A stretch of 63,551 nucleotides of DNA from Paenibacillus glycanilyticus NBRC 16618. GTDB taxonomy: Bacteria; Bacillota; Bacilli; Paenibacillales; Paenibacillaceae. The notes under the pieces were generated by a model. It was given only the letters and a program-made list of their open reading frames with translations, did not search any database and had not been told where the DNA came from. Below, in pieces: positions 1 to 8,469 of this stretch (the stretch's first letter is position 1; each line of letters opens with the position of its first letter). The stretch covers positions 1 through 63,551 of the forward strand of contig NZ_BILY01000040.1 of the NCBI RefSeq assembly GCF_004000805.1. Direction: 5' to 3'. Both the position numbers and the translations under genes were made by a program.

Positions 1-5
1 TGAAG

Positions 6-40
6 AGCCTGTCGCATTACGCGGCAGGCTTTTTGTTTCT
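6..40 (+). terminator. Rho-independent terminator of the upstream gene
   Basis: A 10-bp stem (6-15 with 21-30, one G-T pair) around a 5-nt loop is followed by a T-rich tract (30-40). It would end transcription entering from the left, from a gene outside the window. Confidence 0.85.
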
Positions 41-46
41 GCATAG

Positions 47-442
47 TTATCAACGGTTCATCCACAACCTGAACAGCTGATCCACATTGGGATCAAGCTG
101 CTTTTTTGTTTTGCTATCCACATGTGAATAGTCACTCAATTACAACTTCTCTTTATTTTGTTGATGAAGTTGTGTATAAATCGTGAAAATCCCCTATTTT
201 ACGCATGATTTCGGTCTGGATAACTGAATAACCCCGTGGATAGACAACGGCCGCCTGCCAAATAGTTACCGACTTCCCTCCTTATCTTGTTTATAAACTC
301 CCTGCATTTGTTTAATAACAATATAGAGCCTTTAGCTTGCTCGACTTTAAGCGCACCGTTTATGCACAAATGTGAGTAGTCCGTGGATGAACGGCTTTAA
401 AGACAACTGCAGCTGCGCGTTAATGCGGAGGACTGTGTATAA
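47..442. promoter_or_regulatory. Cluster of DnaA-box-like sites
   Basis: Three 9-mers match TTATNCACA exactly: 171-179 (minus), 360-368 (plus) and 434-442 (minus). Five more differ at one position: 58-66, 78-86 and 114-122 (plus), 123-131 and 215-223 (minus). Weaker 7/9 sites lie at 47-55, 235-243, 371-379 and 382-390. The sites at 114-131 abut as an inverted pair. No gene is seen in 41-635. The DnaA-binding role is inferred from consensus matching only. There is no dnaA or dnaN beside it, so it is more likely a DnaA-titration or regulatory cluster than the replication origin. Confidence 0.6.
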
Positions 443-519
443 ATCGCATCCAACCGCACCATGCTAGATAATGGCGATAGTTTGATTGTTAAATTATCTG
501 AAAATTGAAATTCCATGTA

Positions 520-547
520 TTGACCTTTCCTGATTTTTGCGTATAAT
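520..547 (+). promoter_or_regulatory. Sigma-A promoter of the ctsR operon
   Basis: TTGACC (520-525) and TATAAT (542-547) are separated by 16 bp. The CtsR operator begins 9 bp after the -10 box, so a bound repressor would cover the start site. Confidence 0.8.
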
Positions 548-555
548 AAAGTTAA

Positions 556-572
556 AGTCAAAGAAAGTCAAA
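556..572 (+). promoter_or_regulatory. CtsR operator
   Basis: A direct repeat of AGTCAAA (556-562 and 566-572) with a 3-bp spacer matches the known CtsR heptad arrangement. Its place over the transcription start predicts autorepression of ctsR-mcsA-mcsB-clpC at normal temperature. Confidence 0.9.
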
Positions 573-635
573 GTCAGTTGGGGCAGCATTTCCACAAATG
601 CATCCACAGCTCATGTCGCCAGGAGGTTGGTAAAT

Positions 636-1097
636 TTGCGTAACATTTCCGATCTCATCGAGCAGTACTTGAAGCAGATGTTGCAGGAAAGCCCGGAAGG
701 CGCCGTTGAAATTCAACGCAATGAACTGGCAGACAAGTTTTCCTGCGTTCCGTCGCAGATCAACTATGTAATTAGTACTCGGTTCACTTTGGAGAAGGGA
801 TACATGGTTGAAAGTAAGCGCGGCGGCGGCGGTTATATCCGCATTCAGCGGGTAGATTTGCCGGCGCTTAAGACGATTCAATTCCATATCCATCAAACGA
901 TTGGCGATTGCGTCGAGCAAAGCGTGGCGGAGGGGCTGATTTATCAGATGGAGGAGGCAAGACTAATTACGAAACGGGAAGCGAACCTGCTTCGGGCCGC
1001 GGTTGACCGCGAGACCATTGCTGTCAAGCTGCCGCTTCGCGATGAGATCAGAGCCAGGTTATTACGCTCCATGCTGATATCTTTATTAGCCAAATAA
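636..1097 (+). CDS. ctsR: Transcriptional repressor CtsR
   Basis: This is the repressor of class III heat-shock genes (clp genes). The start is TTG at 636, placed by the AGGAGG at 621-626 and by homology, because family members begin with an xxNISDxIEQYLK-like stretch. The protein is then 153 aa, the usual length. The N-terminal half is a winged helix-turn-helix with the glycine-rich wing RGGGGYIRI at residues 62-70. Arg62 matches the wing arginine that McsB phosphorylates in B. subtilis and Geobacillus to release CtsR from DNA. It is first gene of the ctsR-mcsA-mcsB-clpC operon, which carries a CtsR operator. An in-frame ATG at 537 lies inside the promoter and is rejected. Confidence 0.97.
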   Translation: MRNISDLIEQYLKQMLQESPEGAVEIQRNELADKFSCVPSQINYVISTRFTLEKGYMVESKRGGGGYIRIQRVDLPALKTIQFHIHQTIGDCVEQSVAEGLIYQMEEARLITKREANLLRAAVDRETIAVKLPLRDEIRARLLRSMLISLLAK

Positions 1098-1136
1098 GCG
1101 CCTGAGAAGGTTACACCGGAAGGGAGGGGATTCGGC

Positions 1137-1661
1137 TTGATTTGCCAAGAATGCGGCAAGAAGCCGGCAACGCTTCATTTTACGAAAATCGTGAACGGTG
1201 AAAAAACCGAATTTCACATCTGTGAGTCCTGTGCGAGGGAACGGGGAGAAGGCATCCCCGGCGCTCCAAACGGGTTCTCTATTCACAGTCTGCTGTCGGG
1301 CCTTCTCGATTTTGATCCGAGCAGTACTAACGGCGTGAACAGCGCCAAGCAACAGCAGATGATCCGCTGTGACAACTGCGGGTTAACGTATACGCAATTC
1401 AGCAAGATCGGCAGGTTCGGCTGCAGCAACTGCTACCGTCAATTTACCGAGAAGTTAGATCCTCTGCTGAAACGTGTACATGGCAATACGGTCCATGTCG
1501 GTAAAATTCCGAAGCGTTCCGGCGGCCAAATTCAGTACAAGCGAGAGATTGAGCAATTGCGGCGGGATTTGCAAAGCCGCATCGAACGAGAAGAATTTGA
1601 AAGCGCGGCTCAGATTCGTGATCGAATCCGCGAGCTGGAGCGTAAAATAGTAGAACTGTAA
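1137..1661 (+). CDS. mcsA: Protein-arginine kinase activator McsA
   Basis: McsA stimulates the McsB arginine kinase and links it to CtsR and ClpC. The 174-aa protein has two zinc-binding cysteine sets, CQEC/CESC (C3, C6, C29, C32) and CDNC/CSNC (C78, C81, C96, C99). A UVR domain (about 134-171) follows, of the kind that contacts ClpC-type partners. The start is TTG at 1137 after a GGGAGGGG site. It lies 39 bp after ctsR and 22 bp before mcsB. Confidence 0.95.
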   Translation: MICQECGKKPATLHFTKIVNGEKTEFHICESCARERGEGIPGAPNGFSIHSLLSGLLDFDPSSTNGVNSAKQQQMIRCDNCGLTYTQFSKIGRFGCSNCYRQFTEKLDPLLKRVHGNTVHVGKIPKRSGGQIQYKREIEQLRRDLQSRIEREEFESAAQIRDRIRELERKIVEL

Positions 1662-1683
1662 GGCGCACGAAGGAGGTTTACTC

Positions 1684-2763
1684 TTGGCTAGTCATCGTTT
1701 CTCTGAGCAAGCGTTAAGCGATTGGATGAAGGGAGTTGGACCTGACTCGGATATCGTCATTAGCAGCCGAGTACGCATTGCGCGAAACTTGAGGCAGTTT
1801 CCATTCCCGATGCTTGCCACCAATCAGCAGTCGCTTGAGGTCATGAATCAGCTTACTGCAATAGGGCAATCCGGCAAGCTGGATCCGGTAGGACATTTCG
1901 AAACGATTATTTTATCGGAGCTAAGCGAGCTGGAAAGACGGGTATTGGTGGAGAAGCATCTGATTAGCCCTAATCTGGCTAACGAGTCACGCGGAGGGGC
2001 GATCATTCTAAGCGAGAACGAATCGGTCAGCATCATGATCAACGAAGAGGATCATCTTCGTATTCAGTGCCTGTATCCGGGCTTTCAAGTCAAGGAGGCT
2101 TGGACGCTGGCGAATCAGATCGATGATATTTTCGAGGAAGAAACCAATTACGCGTTCGACGAGAAGAGAGGGTATTTAACCACTTGTCCGACGAATGTGG
2201 GAACGGGAATACGAGCATCGGTTATGATGCATTTGCCGGCGCTTGTGCTTACGCAGCAGATTAACCGAATTTTATCGGCTGTCACGCAGGTCGGCCTCGC
2301 TGTCCGGGGAATGTATGGCGAAGGCAGCGAAGCGCTGGGGAATCTGTTCCAGATATCGAATCAGATTACGCTGGGACAGACGGAAGGCGAAATCATCGAT
2401 AATTTGCACGGGGTAGCCAAGCAGATTATCGAGCACGAGAGAGTAGCCCGCCAAAGGCTGATGTCCGAGTCACGGCTTCGAATTGAGGACCGGGTAAGAC
2501 GCTCTTACGGCATTTTGTCTTATGCGGCGGTGATGGATTCCAAGGAATCCGCGCAGCGGCTGTCCGATGTAAGGCTAGGCGTCGATCTGGGGCTTCTGGA
2601 TCACGTCACGAGCCAATCTTTGAATGAATTAATTGTAATGACTCAGCCCGGGTTTCTGCAGCAGACGTTCAACGAGAAGATGAGCGCCGATCAGCGGGAT
2701 TACCGCAGGGCCGAATTAATCCGCAATCAATTGCGGAGTCAAACCGAGCATGGGGGTGCATGA
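1684..2763 (+). CDS. mcsB: Protein arginine kinase McsB
   Basis: McsB phosphorylates arginine residues on CtsR and on misfolded proteins, tagging them for ClpCP. The 359-aa protein is a phosphagen-kinase-type catalytic domain. Visible landmarks are SSRVRIARNLR near residue 27, the TTCPTNVGTG active-site loop near residue 165, and a GEGSEALGN loop. Translation starts at TTG 1684 behind AAGGAGGTT. It is the third gene of the CtsR operon, next to its activator (mcsA), substrate (ctsR) and unfoldase (clpC). Confidence 0.96.
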   Translation: MASHRFSEQALSDWMKGVGPDSDIVISSRVRIARNLRQFPFPMLATNQQSLEVMNQLTAIGQSGKLDPVGHFETIILSELSELERRVLVEKHLISPNLANESRGGAIILSENESVSIMINEEDHLRIQCLYPGFQVKEAWTLANQIDDIFEEETNYAFDEKRGYLTTCPTNVGTGIRASVMMHLPALVLTQQINRILSAVTQVGLAVRGMYGEGSEALGNLFQISNQITLGQTEGEIIDNLHGVAKQIIEHERVARQRLMSESRLRIEDRVRRSYGILSYAAVMDSKESAQRLSDVRLGVDLGLLDHVTSQSLNELIVMTQPGFLQQTFNEKMSADQRDYRRAELIRNQLRSQTEHGGA

Positions 2764-2766
2764 AAC

Positions 2767-5220
2767 ATGATGTTTGGACGATTTACGGAGCGAGCGCAAA
2801 AGGTTCTTGCCTTGGCGCAGGAGGAAGCGGTTCGTCTTGGTCACAATAATATTGGTACGGAGCATATTTTGCTCGGCCTTATTCGCGAAGGGGAAGGCAT
2901 TGCAGCGAAGGCATTAATCGGGCTTGGTCTTGGACTTGAGAAAATCCAGGACGAAGTGGAGGCTTTGATCGGTCGCGGTCAAGAGCAGCCTACTAACATT
3001 GCTTATACGCCTCGCGCGAAAAAAGTTATCGAGCTGTCGATGGACGAAGCAAGGAAGCTTGGCCATACGTACGTAGGCACGGAACATATCCTGCTTGGTC
3101 TGATTCGCGAAGGAGAAGGCGTAGCAGCCCGGGTACTGAACAACCTTGGCATCAGCCTGAACAAAGCGCGCCAGCAAGTCCTGCAGCTTCTGGGCAGCAG
3201 TGAAGCGGTATCCAGCAGCCATGGCTCTCCATCCAATGTGAGCACGCCAACGCTGGACGGCTTAGCCCGTGACCTGACCGCTTATGCCCGCGAGGGTAAT
3301 CTGGATCCGGTTATCGGCCGCAGCAAGGAAATCGAGCGCGTTATTCAAGTGCTCAGCCGCCGTACCAAGAACAATCCCGTTCTGATCGGCGAGCCGGGCG
3401 TAGGTAAAACCGCCATTGCCGAAGGTCTTGCCCAAAAGATCATCGCCAACGAAATTCCGGAGACATTGCGCGACAAACGCGTTATGACATTGGATATGGG
3501 CTCCGTTGTAGCCGGTACGAAGTATCGCGGCGAATTCGAAGACCGCTTGAAAAAAATCATGGATGAGATCCGCCAAGCCGGCAACATCATCCTGTTCATC
3601 GATGAGCTTCATACGCTGATCGGTGCAGGCGGCGCTGAAGGCGCGATTGACGCCTCCAATATTCTGAAGCCTGCGCTTGCCCGCGGCGAGCTGCAGTGCA
3701 TCGGCGCAACAACGCTGGATGAGTACCGTAAATACATCGAGAAGGATGCCGCGCTGGAGCGCCGTTTCCAACCGATTACGGTCGACCAGCCATCGCCGGA
3801 AGAGGCCATCCAAATTCTTCACGGCCTGCGTGACCGTTATGAGGCTCACCACCGCGTAAAAATTACGGATGATGCAATCGTGCAAGCCGTGAAGCTGTCC
3901 GATCGTTACATTACGGACCGGTTCCTGCCGGACAAAGCGATCGATCTGATCGACGAGGCAAGCTCGAAAGTGAGACTTAACTCGTATACGGTACCGCCTA
4001 ATCTCAAACAGCTGGAGAACCGTCTGGAGGATATCCGCAAGGAGAAAGACGCGGCGGTTCAAAGCCAGGAATTCGAGAAAGCGGCAGCCCTTCGCGACAC
4101 GGAGCAAAAAATCCGCGAAGAGCTCGACGTAACGAAGAACCAATGGAAGGAAAAACAAGGCCGCACCGATTCCGAGGTAACGCCTGAAGATATCGCGCAG
4201 GTTGTGGCAAGCTGGACGGGGATTCCGGTCAGCAAGCTGGCGGAGGAAGAAACCGAGCGTCTTCTCAAAATGGAAGACATTCTGCATGACCGCGTAATCG
4301 GCCAAGAAGATGCGGTTAAAGCGGTATCGAGAGCCATCCGCAGAGCGCGCGCAGGCCTCAAGGATCCGAAACGCCCAATCGGCTCGTTCATCTTCCTTGG
4401 TCCTACCGGGGTAGGTAAAACCGAGCTGGCCCGCGCACTCGCGGAAGCGATGTTCGGCGACGAGAACGCGGTTATCCGCATCGATATGTCGGAGTACATG
4501 GAGAAACACTCCACGTCCCGTCTCGTCGGAGCGCCTCCGGGATATGTCGGCTACGAAGAAGGCGGTCAGTTGACCGAGAAAGTACGCCGCAAGCCATATT
4601 CCGTTGTCCTGCTCGACGAAATCGAGAAGGCGCATCCGGAAGTATTCAACATCCTGCTGCAAGTGCTGGAAGACGGCCGTCTGACCGATTCCAAAGGCAG
4701 AGTGGTTGACTTCCGCAACACGCTGATCATCATGACCTCGAACGTAGGCGCGGATCAAATCAAACGCAATTCTTCGCTTGGCTTTACAGCCGTGCAGGAT
4801 TCGGGCCGCGAGTTCAATCAAATGCGGGATAAAGTGATGGCAGAGCTGAAGAAGAGCTTCCGTCCGGAGTTCCTGAACCGGATCGACGAGACGATCGTGT
4901 TCCACTCGCTGGAGCAAGAGCATATCGCTCAAATCGTTACGCTGATGTCCGAAGAGCTTCGCAAACGGCTGCGCGAGCAAGAGGTGGACTTCGTTCTCAC
5001 CGATGCCGCCAAGGCGTTCCTTGCGAAGGAAGGCTTCGATCCGCAATACGGTGCACGTCCGCTGCGCCGTGCGATTCAGAAGCACATCGAAGACCGGATC
5101 TCGGAGGAGCTCTTGCTTGGCAAGATCCGCAAAGGCGATTCCTTCACGATCGACGAGAAGGACGGCGAGCTGACCGTTAACAAATCCGAAGCTGTCTCGG
5201 AAGAGCCGGCTGCAAAATAA
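2767..5220 (+). CDS. clpC: ATP-dependent Clp protease ATP-binding subunit ClpC
   Basis: ClpC is an AAA+ unfoldase that feeds substrates to ClpP. The order is two N-terminal Clp repeats (about 3-140), a first ATPase with Walker A GEPGVGKT (208-215), a UVR-type coiled-coil insert (about 410-450), a second ATPase with Walker A GPTGVGKT (545-552), and a C-terminal oligomerisation domain. Its 817 aa is the usual length. It starts 3 bp after the mcsB stop, so the two are translationally linked. It ends the CtsR operon and a terminator follows. Confidence 0.98.
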   Translation: MMFGRFTERAQKVLALAQEEAVRLGHNNIGTEHILLGLIREGEGIAAKALIGLGLGLEKIQDEVEALIGRGQEQPTNIAYTPRAKKVIELSMDEARKLGHTYVGTEHILLGLIREGEGVAARVLNNLGISLNKARQQVLQLLGSSEAVSSSHGSPSNVSTPTLDGLARDLTAYAREGNLDPVIGRSKEIERVIQVLSRRTKNNPVLIGEPGVGKTAIAEGLAQKIIANEIPETLRDKRVMTLDMGSVVAGTKYRGEFEDRLKKIMDEIRQAGNIILFIDELHTLIGAGGAEGAIDASNILKPALARGELQCIGATTLDEYRKYIEKDAALERRFQPITVDQPSPEEAIQILHGLRDRYEAHHRVKITDDAIVQAVKLSDRYITDRFLPDKAIDLIDEASSKVRLNSYTVPPNLKQLENRLEDIRKEKDAAVQSQEFEKAAALRDTEQKIREELDVTKNQWKEKQGRTDSEVTPEDIAQVVASWTGIPVSKLAEEETERLLKMEDILHDRVIGQEDAVKAVSRAIRRARAGLKDPKRPIGSFIFLGPTGVGKTELARALAEAMFGDENAVIRIDMSEYMEKHSTSRLVGAPPGYVGYEEGGQLTEKVRRKPYSVVLLDEIEKAHPEVFNILLQVLEDGRLTDSKGRVVDFRNTLIIMTSNVGADQIKRNSSLGFTAVQDSGREFNQMRDKVMAELKKSFRPEFLNRIDETIVFHSLEQEHIAQIVTLMSEELRKRLREQEVDFVLTDAAKAFLAKEGFDPQYGARPLRRAIQKHIEDRISEELLLGKIRKGDSFTIDEKDGELTVNKSEAVSEEPAAK

Positions 5221-5233
5221 GCAAGGATCAACC

Positions 5234-5275
5234 AGGCTGCCTGAGCGAGGACTCTCTCGCCGGGCAGCTTTTGTT
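5234..5275 (+). terminator. Terminator of the ctsR-clpC operon
   Basis: GC-rich stem GCTGCC...GGCAGC with a further inner GCGAG/CTCGC stem, followed by TTTTGTTTT. It separates the heat-shock operon from the Fur-box gene. Confidence 0.8.
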
Positions 5276-5288
5276 TTATCTGATCTAT

Positions 5289-5309
5289 TTGACAATGAGA
5301 ATCATTATC
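5289..5309 (+). promoter_or_regulatory. Fur box overlapping a -35 element
   Basis: 5291-5309 matches the 19-bp Fur consensus (GATAATGATAATCATTATC) at 17 of 19 positions. It overlaps TTGACA at 5289-5294. A -10-like TATATG/TATGCT follows at 5311-5318. Iron-loaded Fur would therefore block the promoter of the heme monooxygenase gene. Confidence 0.85.
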
Positions 5310-5385
5310 GTATATGCTTGAAGCAATGATGTTTTAGCGATAAAGGTTTTAAACATAGAAGCTTCGGAAGATGGAGGGACTTGCG

Positions 5386-5742
5386 ATGATCGTTGTAACG
5401 AATACGATAAAAGTAAAAAAAGGCTACGGGGAAGAGGTAGCGGAGCGATTCGAGAAGACAAAGGGCATAGAGCAATCGGCTGGCTTCGTTCGCATGGAGG
5501 TTATGCTGACCGAAGGACTAGCCGACTACGATGAGCTGAAGGTAAGCACGACCTGGGAGACCAAAGCTTCCTTCGAAGACTGGGTGAACAGCGATTCCTT
5601 CCGTCAGGCGCATGCCCATAAGGGAAATAAACAAGCGGACGGCGGTAAAGAAAAGGATGCGGAAGGCGAGCGTATTATGCTTGGCTCCCAGCTTACGACG
5701 CACTGGATTCTCGTATCCAGGGATGCTGCGGCAATCTCGTAA
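5386..5742 (+). CDS. hmoA: IsdG/HmoA-type heme-degrading monooxygenase
   Basis: Predicted to open the heme ring oxidatively and free iron in the cytoplasm. It is a 118-aa ABM-fold protein. The residues N6, W66 and H76 fall at nearly the same spacing as the catalytic Asn-Trp-His triad of staphylococcal IsdG (N7/W67/H77), so it looks active. The start is ATG 5386 after GGAGGG. An upstream in-frame ATG at 5371 contains the ribosome site and is unlikely. It is a single-gene unit with its own Fur box and terminator, set between the clpC operon and radA. The gene name is by analogy with B. subtilis HmoA. Confidence 0.85.
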   Translation: MIVVTNTIKVKKGYGEEVAERFEKTKGIEQSAGFVRMEVMLTEGLADYDELKVSTTWETKASFEDWVNSDSFRQAHAHKGNKQADGGKEKDAEGERIMLGSQLTTHWILVSRDAAAIS

Positions 5743-5775
5743 TTTTTGCAGCTTATACTTTTGCATCATTTAACA

Positions 5776-5820
5776 AAAGCTTTCTTTATTCCGATGCTGG
5801 GATTAAGGAGGCTTTTTTTG
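5776..5820 (+). terminator. Terminator after hmoA
   Basis: Imperfect stem AAAGCTTTCTTTATTCC / GGGATTAAGGAGGCTTT ends in a run of seven T. The rest of the 185-bp gap to radA shows no clear promoter. Confidence 0.75.
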
Positions 5821-5927
5821 CTGACTGGAACGTATTGGTCCGTACATTAGTTCGTAAGAAGGGGTTTATACCCTACGGATAAAATGGTAAACTTTAAAAT
5901 GGTAACGCTTGTTAAAAGGAGCCTTGT

Positions 5928-7295
5928 ATGGCAAAGATAAAGCTAAAGTTTGTATGTACTGAGTGCGGGACGGAATCGCCGAAATGGCTGGGGAAATGTC
6001 CGGGCTGCCAGTCTTGGAATACGATGGTGGAGGAAAAGGAGACCGTTATCAAGACACAAGGTGTCGGTCTTCGCATGGCTCAGACGAAAGAAAAGCCGCA
6101 ATCCATCATACATATAGAAAGTGGGCAGGAACCGCGTATCGAAACACGGTTGCAGGAGCTTAACCGGGTGCTGGGCGGAGGCGTTGTGCCAGGCTCGCTC
6201 ATTCTGGTTGGTGGAGATCCCGGAATCGGAAAATCCACGCTGCTGCTGCAAACCTCGCATGCATTAGCCTCCAAAGGGCTGAAGGTGCTGTATATTTCCG
6301 GAGAAGAATCCGTCCGGCAAACGCGTCTTCGCGCTGACCGGCTTGGTGCTCTCACGGAATCCCTTTTTGTCCTTTGCGAGACAAACATGGAGCAAATCAA
6401 CGATGCGATTGAGTCGGTCCAGCCGGACTTTCTCGTGATCGACTCCATTCAGACGGTGTACGATCCAAACGTTCAGTCCGCTCCGGGCAGCGTAGCCCAG
6501 GTAAGGGAATGTACCGCTCACTTCATGCGGGTAGCGAAGATCAAAGGTATCGCTACCGTGCTTGTCGGGCATGTCACGAAAGAAGGCGCAATCGCGGGTC
6601 CTCGTCTCCTGGAACATATGGTCGACTGCGTACTTTATTTCGAAGGAGAACGGCATCATACTTACCGGCTGCTCCGGGCCGTCAAGAACCGGTTTGGTTC
6701 CACCAATGAGATCGGCATATTCGAAATGGGCGAAGAGGGTCTCCGCGAAGTGGCCAATCCGTCAGAGCTGTTCCTGTCGGAGCGCCCGCTCGGCGTATCC
6801 GGCTCTACGGTTGTAGCCAGCATGGAAGGAACCCGCCCCGTGCTGGTTGAGCTTCAGGCGCTTGTCGCAGCAACGAATTTCCCTTCGCCGCGGCGGATGT
6901 CCACAGGGATCGACCATCACCGGATGGCATTAATTATTGCGGTATTAGAGAAGCGGATCGGCATGTTTTTGCAGACGCAGGATGCCTATTTAAATGTAGC
7001 GGGCGGCGTGAAGCTGGATGAGCCGGCAGTTGACCTTGCCGCTGCTGTCTCGCTCGCATCAAGCTTTCGCGATGCGCCTACGCGCCCCTATGACGTTATC
7101 TTCGGCGAAGTAGGCCTGACGGGCGAGGTTCGCGCCGTATCCCGTGCCGAGCAGCGGGTGAAGGAAGCGGAGAAGCTTGGCTTCAAGCGGGTTATTATGC
7201 CGGAGAAAAGCTTAAAGGGCTGGAAGCCGCCGGAAGGCATCGAGATTATCGGCGTGAGTACGGTAGCAGAAGCGCTGTCCGCGGCACTTGGATAG
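5928..7295 (+). CDS. radA: DNA repair protein RadA
   Basis: RadA (Sms) is a RecA-like branch-migration helicase used in recombinational repair and transformation. It has an N-terminal C4 zinc finger (C10, C13, C24, C27), Walker A GGDPGIGKST (95-104), the RadA-specific KNRFG motif (253-257) and a C-terminal Lon-protease-like domain. Its 455 aa is typical. ATG 5928 follows AAAAGGAG. It lies directly upstream of disA, as in Bacillus, consistent with their joint role in DNA damage response. Confidence 0.97.
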   Translation: MAKIKLKFVCTECGTESPKWLGKCPGCQSWNTMVEEKETVIKTQGVGLRMAQTKEKPQSIIHIESGQEPRIETRLQELNRVLGGGVVPGSLILVGGDPGIGKSTLLLQTSHALASKGLKVLYISGEESVRQTRLRADRLGALTESLFVLCETNMEQINDAIESVQPDFLVIDSIQTVYDPNVQSAPGSVAQVRECTAHFMRVAKIKGIATVLVGHVTKEGAIAGPRLLEHMVDCVLYFEGERHHTYRLLRAVKNRFGSTNEIGIFEMGEEGLREVANPSELFLSERPLGVSGSTVVASMEGTRPVLVELQALVAATNFPSPRRMSTGIDHHRMALIIAVLEKRIGMFLQTQDAYLNVAGGVKLDEPAVDLAAAVSLASSFRDAPTRPYDVIFGEVGLTGEVRAVSRAEQRVKEAEKLGFKRVIMPEKSLKGWKPPEGIEIIGVSTVAEALSAALG

Positions 7296-7302
7296 GGGGC
7301 AA

Positions 7303-8382
7303 ATGATGAAGGAACAAAGTCAGCTAGAAATAATGAACCAGCTTTTGCAATTAGTCGCACCAGGTACCCCGTTCCGTGACGGGCTTGATAATGTGCTTCG
7401 GGCCAAAACGGGTGCGCTGCTTGTTGTCGGGTACAGTCCCGAAGTAATGGAGGTCGTGGATGGCGGCTTTTCCATCAATTGCGATTTCTCGCCTAACTAT
7501 TTGTATGAGCTCGCCAAGATGGATGGAGCCATTATCCTGAGCGAGGATATGAAAAGGATCTTGTATGCGAATACGCAGCTTATCCCGAACAACTCGATTT
7601 CTTCGATCGAGACCGGTATCCGGCATCGTACGGCGGAGCGGGTAGCGAAGCAGACCGGCAAGCTTGTCGTATCGATCTCGCAGCGCCGGAATATCATTAC
7701 GCTGTACCAAGGCAATTTGCGTTATTCGCTCAAAGAGATGGGCGTTATATTAACGAAGGCCAATCAGGCGATTCAAACGCTTGAGAAATATAAGGTCGTA
7801 CTTAGCCAGTCGCTCACCAACCTGTCCGCGCTTGAATTCGAGGAGCTGGTGACGCTGCAGGAAGTGGCGCATGTCGTGCAGCGCGTCGAAATGGTGCTGC
7901 GCGTCAAAATGGAAATCAAACGTTATGTCACCGAGCTGGGTACGGAGGGCCGTCTTATCGCCATGCAGATGGAGGAGCTTGTTAACGGCGTTGACGAAGA
8001 CGCCTGGTATCTGCTCAAGGATTATGCCAAGGATAATACCGACGACAAAATCCGCGAAATCCGTGCGGCGCTCAAAAAGCTAAGCGCGGAAGACCTGCTG
8101 GACGCACCTCCGATCATACGTCTTCTCGGCTACACGCATACCGCCGCCATGGTGGAGGAAGCGGTGTCGCCGCGAGGCTTCAGGCTGCTCAATAAAATTC
8201 CTCGTCTTCCATTAATTATTATGAATAATCTGATCGAGCGTTTCGGTAGACTGCCTCATATTTTGATGGCAACCATTGATGAGCTTGACGAAGTGGACGG
8301 TATTGGAGAGGTTCGCGCGCGTGCCATCAAGGATGGTTTGAAGCGGATCCAGGAGCAGATGTTCATTGACAGACAAATTTAA
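7303..8382 (+). CDS. disA: DNA integrity scanning diadenylate cyclase DisA
   Basis: DisA makes cyclic di-AMP from two ATP and pauses at branched DNA to delay sporulation. The N-terminal DAC domain carries DGA (74-76) and RHR (107-109), both needed for activity. A helical spine and a C-terminal helix-hairpin-helix DNA-binding domain (DEVDGIGEVRARAI) follow. The protein is 359 aa. I chose ATG 7303 behind AGGGGGC. A second ATG directly follows. The ribosome site overlaps the radA stop region, so the two genes are coupled. Confidence 0.96.
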   Translation: MMKEQSQLEIMNQLLQLVAPGTPFRDGLDNVLRAKTGALLVVGYSPEVMEVVDGGFSINCDFSPNYLYELAKMDGAIILSEDMKRILYANTQLIPNNSISSIETGIRHRTAERVAKQTGKLVVSISQRRNIITLYQGNLRYSLKEMGVILTKANQAIQTLEKYKVVLSQSLTNLSALEFEELVTLQEVAHVVQRVEMVLRVKMEIKRYVTELGTEGRLIAMQMEELVNGVDEDAWYLLKDYAKDNTDDKIREIRAALKKLSAEDLLDAPPIIRLLGYTHTAAMVEEAVSPRGFRLLNKIPRLPLIIMNNLIERFGRLPHILMATIDELDEVDGIGEVRARAIKDGLKRIQEQMFIDRQI

Positions 8383-8469
8383 ATCTCATACAATGGATGG
8401 AATGTGTACCGTATTCCAAACATACATTAGTAAACGGTTTTAGGGCATAGTAGAGAAGAGGTGGAATAG

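Noticed and set aside
47..442. Reading the DnaA-box cluster as the chromosomal origin
   Set aside because: oriC in Firmicutes flanks dnaA. None of dnaA, dnaN or rpmH is present, and I see no clear AT-rich unwinding trio array.
3262..5295. Long reverse-strand open frame opposite clpC
   Set aside because: It is a shadow of strongly biased codons. Similar long frames oppose rpoB, rpoC, fusA and tuf, with no ribosome site or recognisable domains.
5850..5910. Possible sigma-B promoter before radA (GTTTAT ... GGATAA)
   Set aside because: Spacing and the second hexamer do not fit the GTTTAA-GGGTAT consensus well enough.
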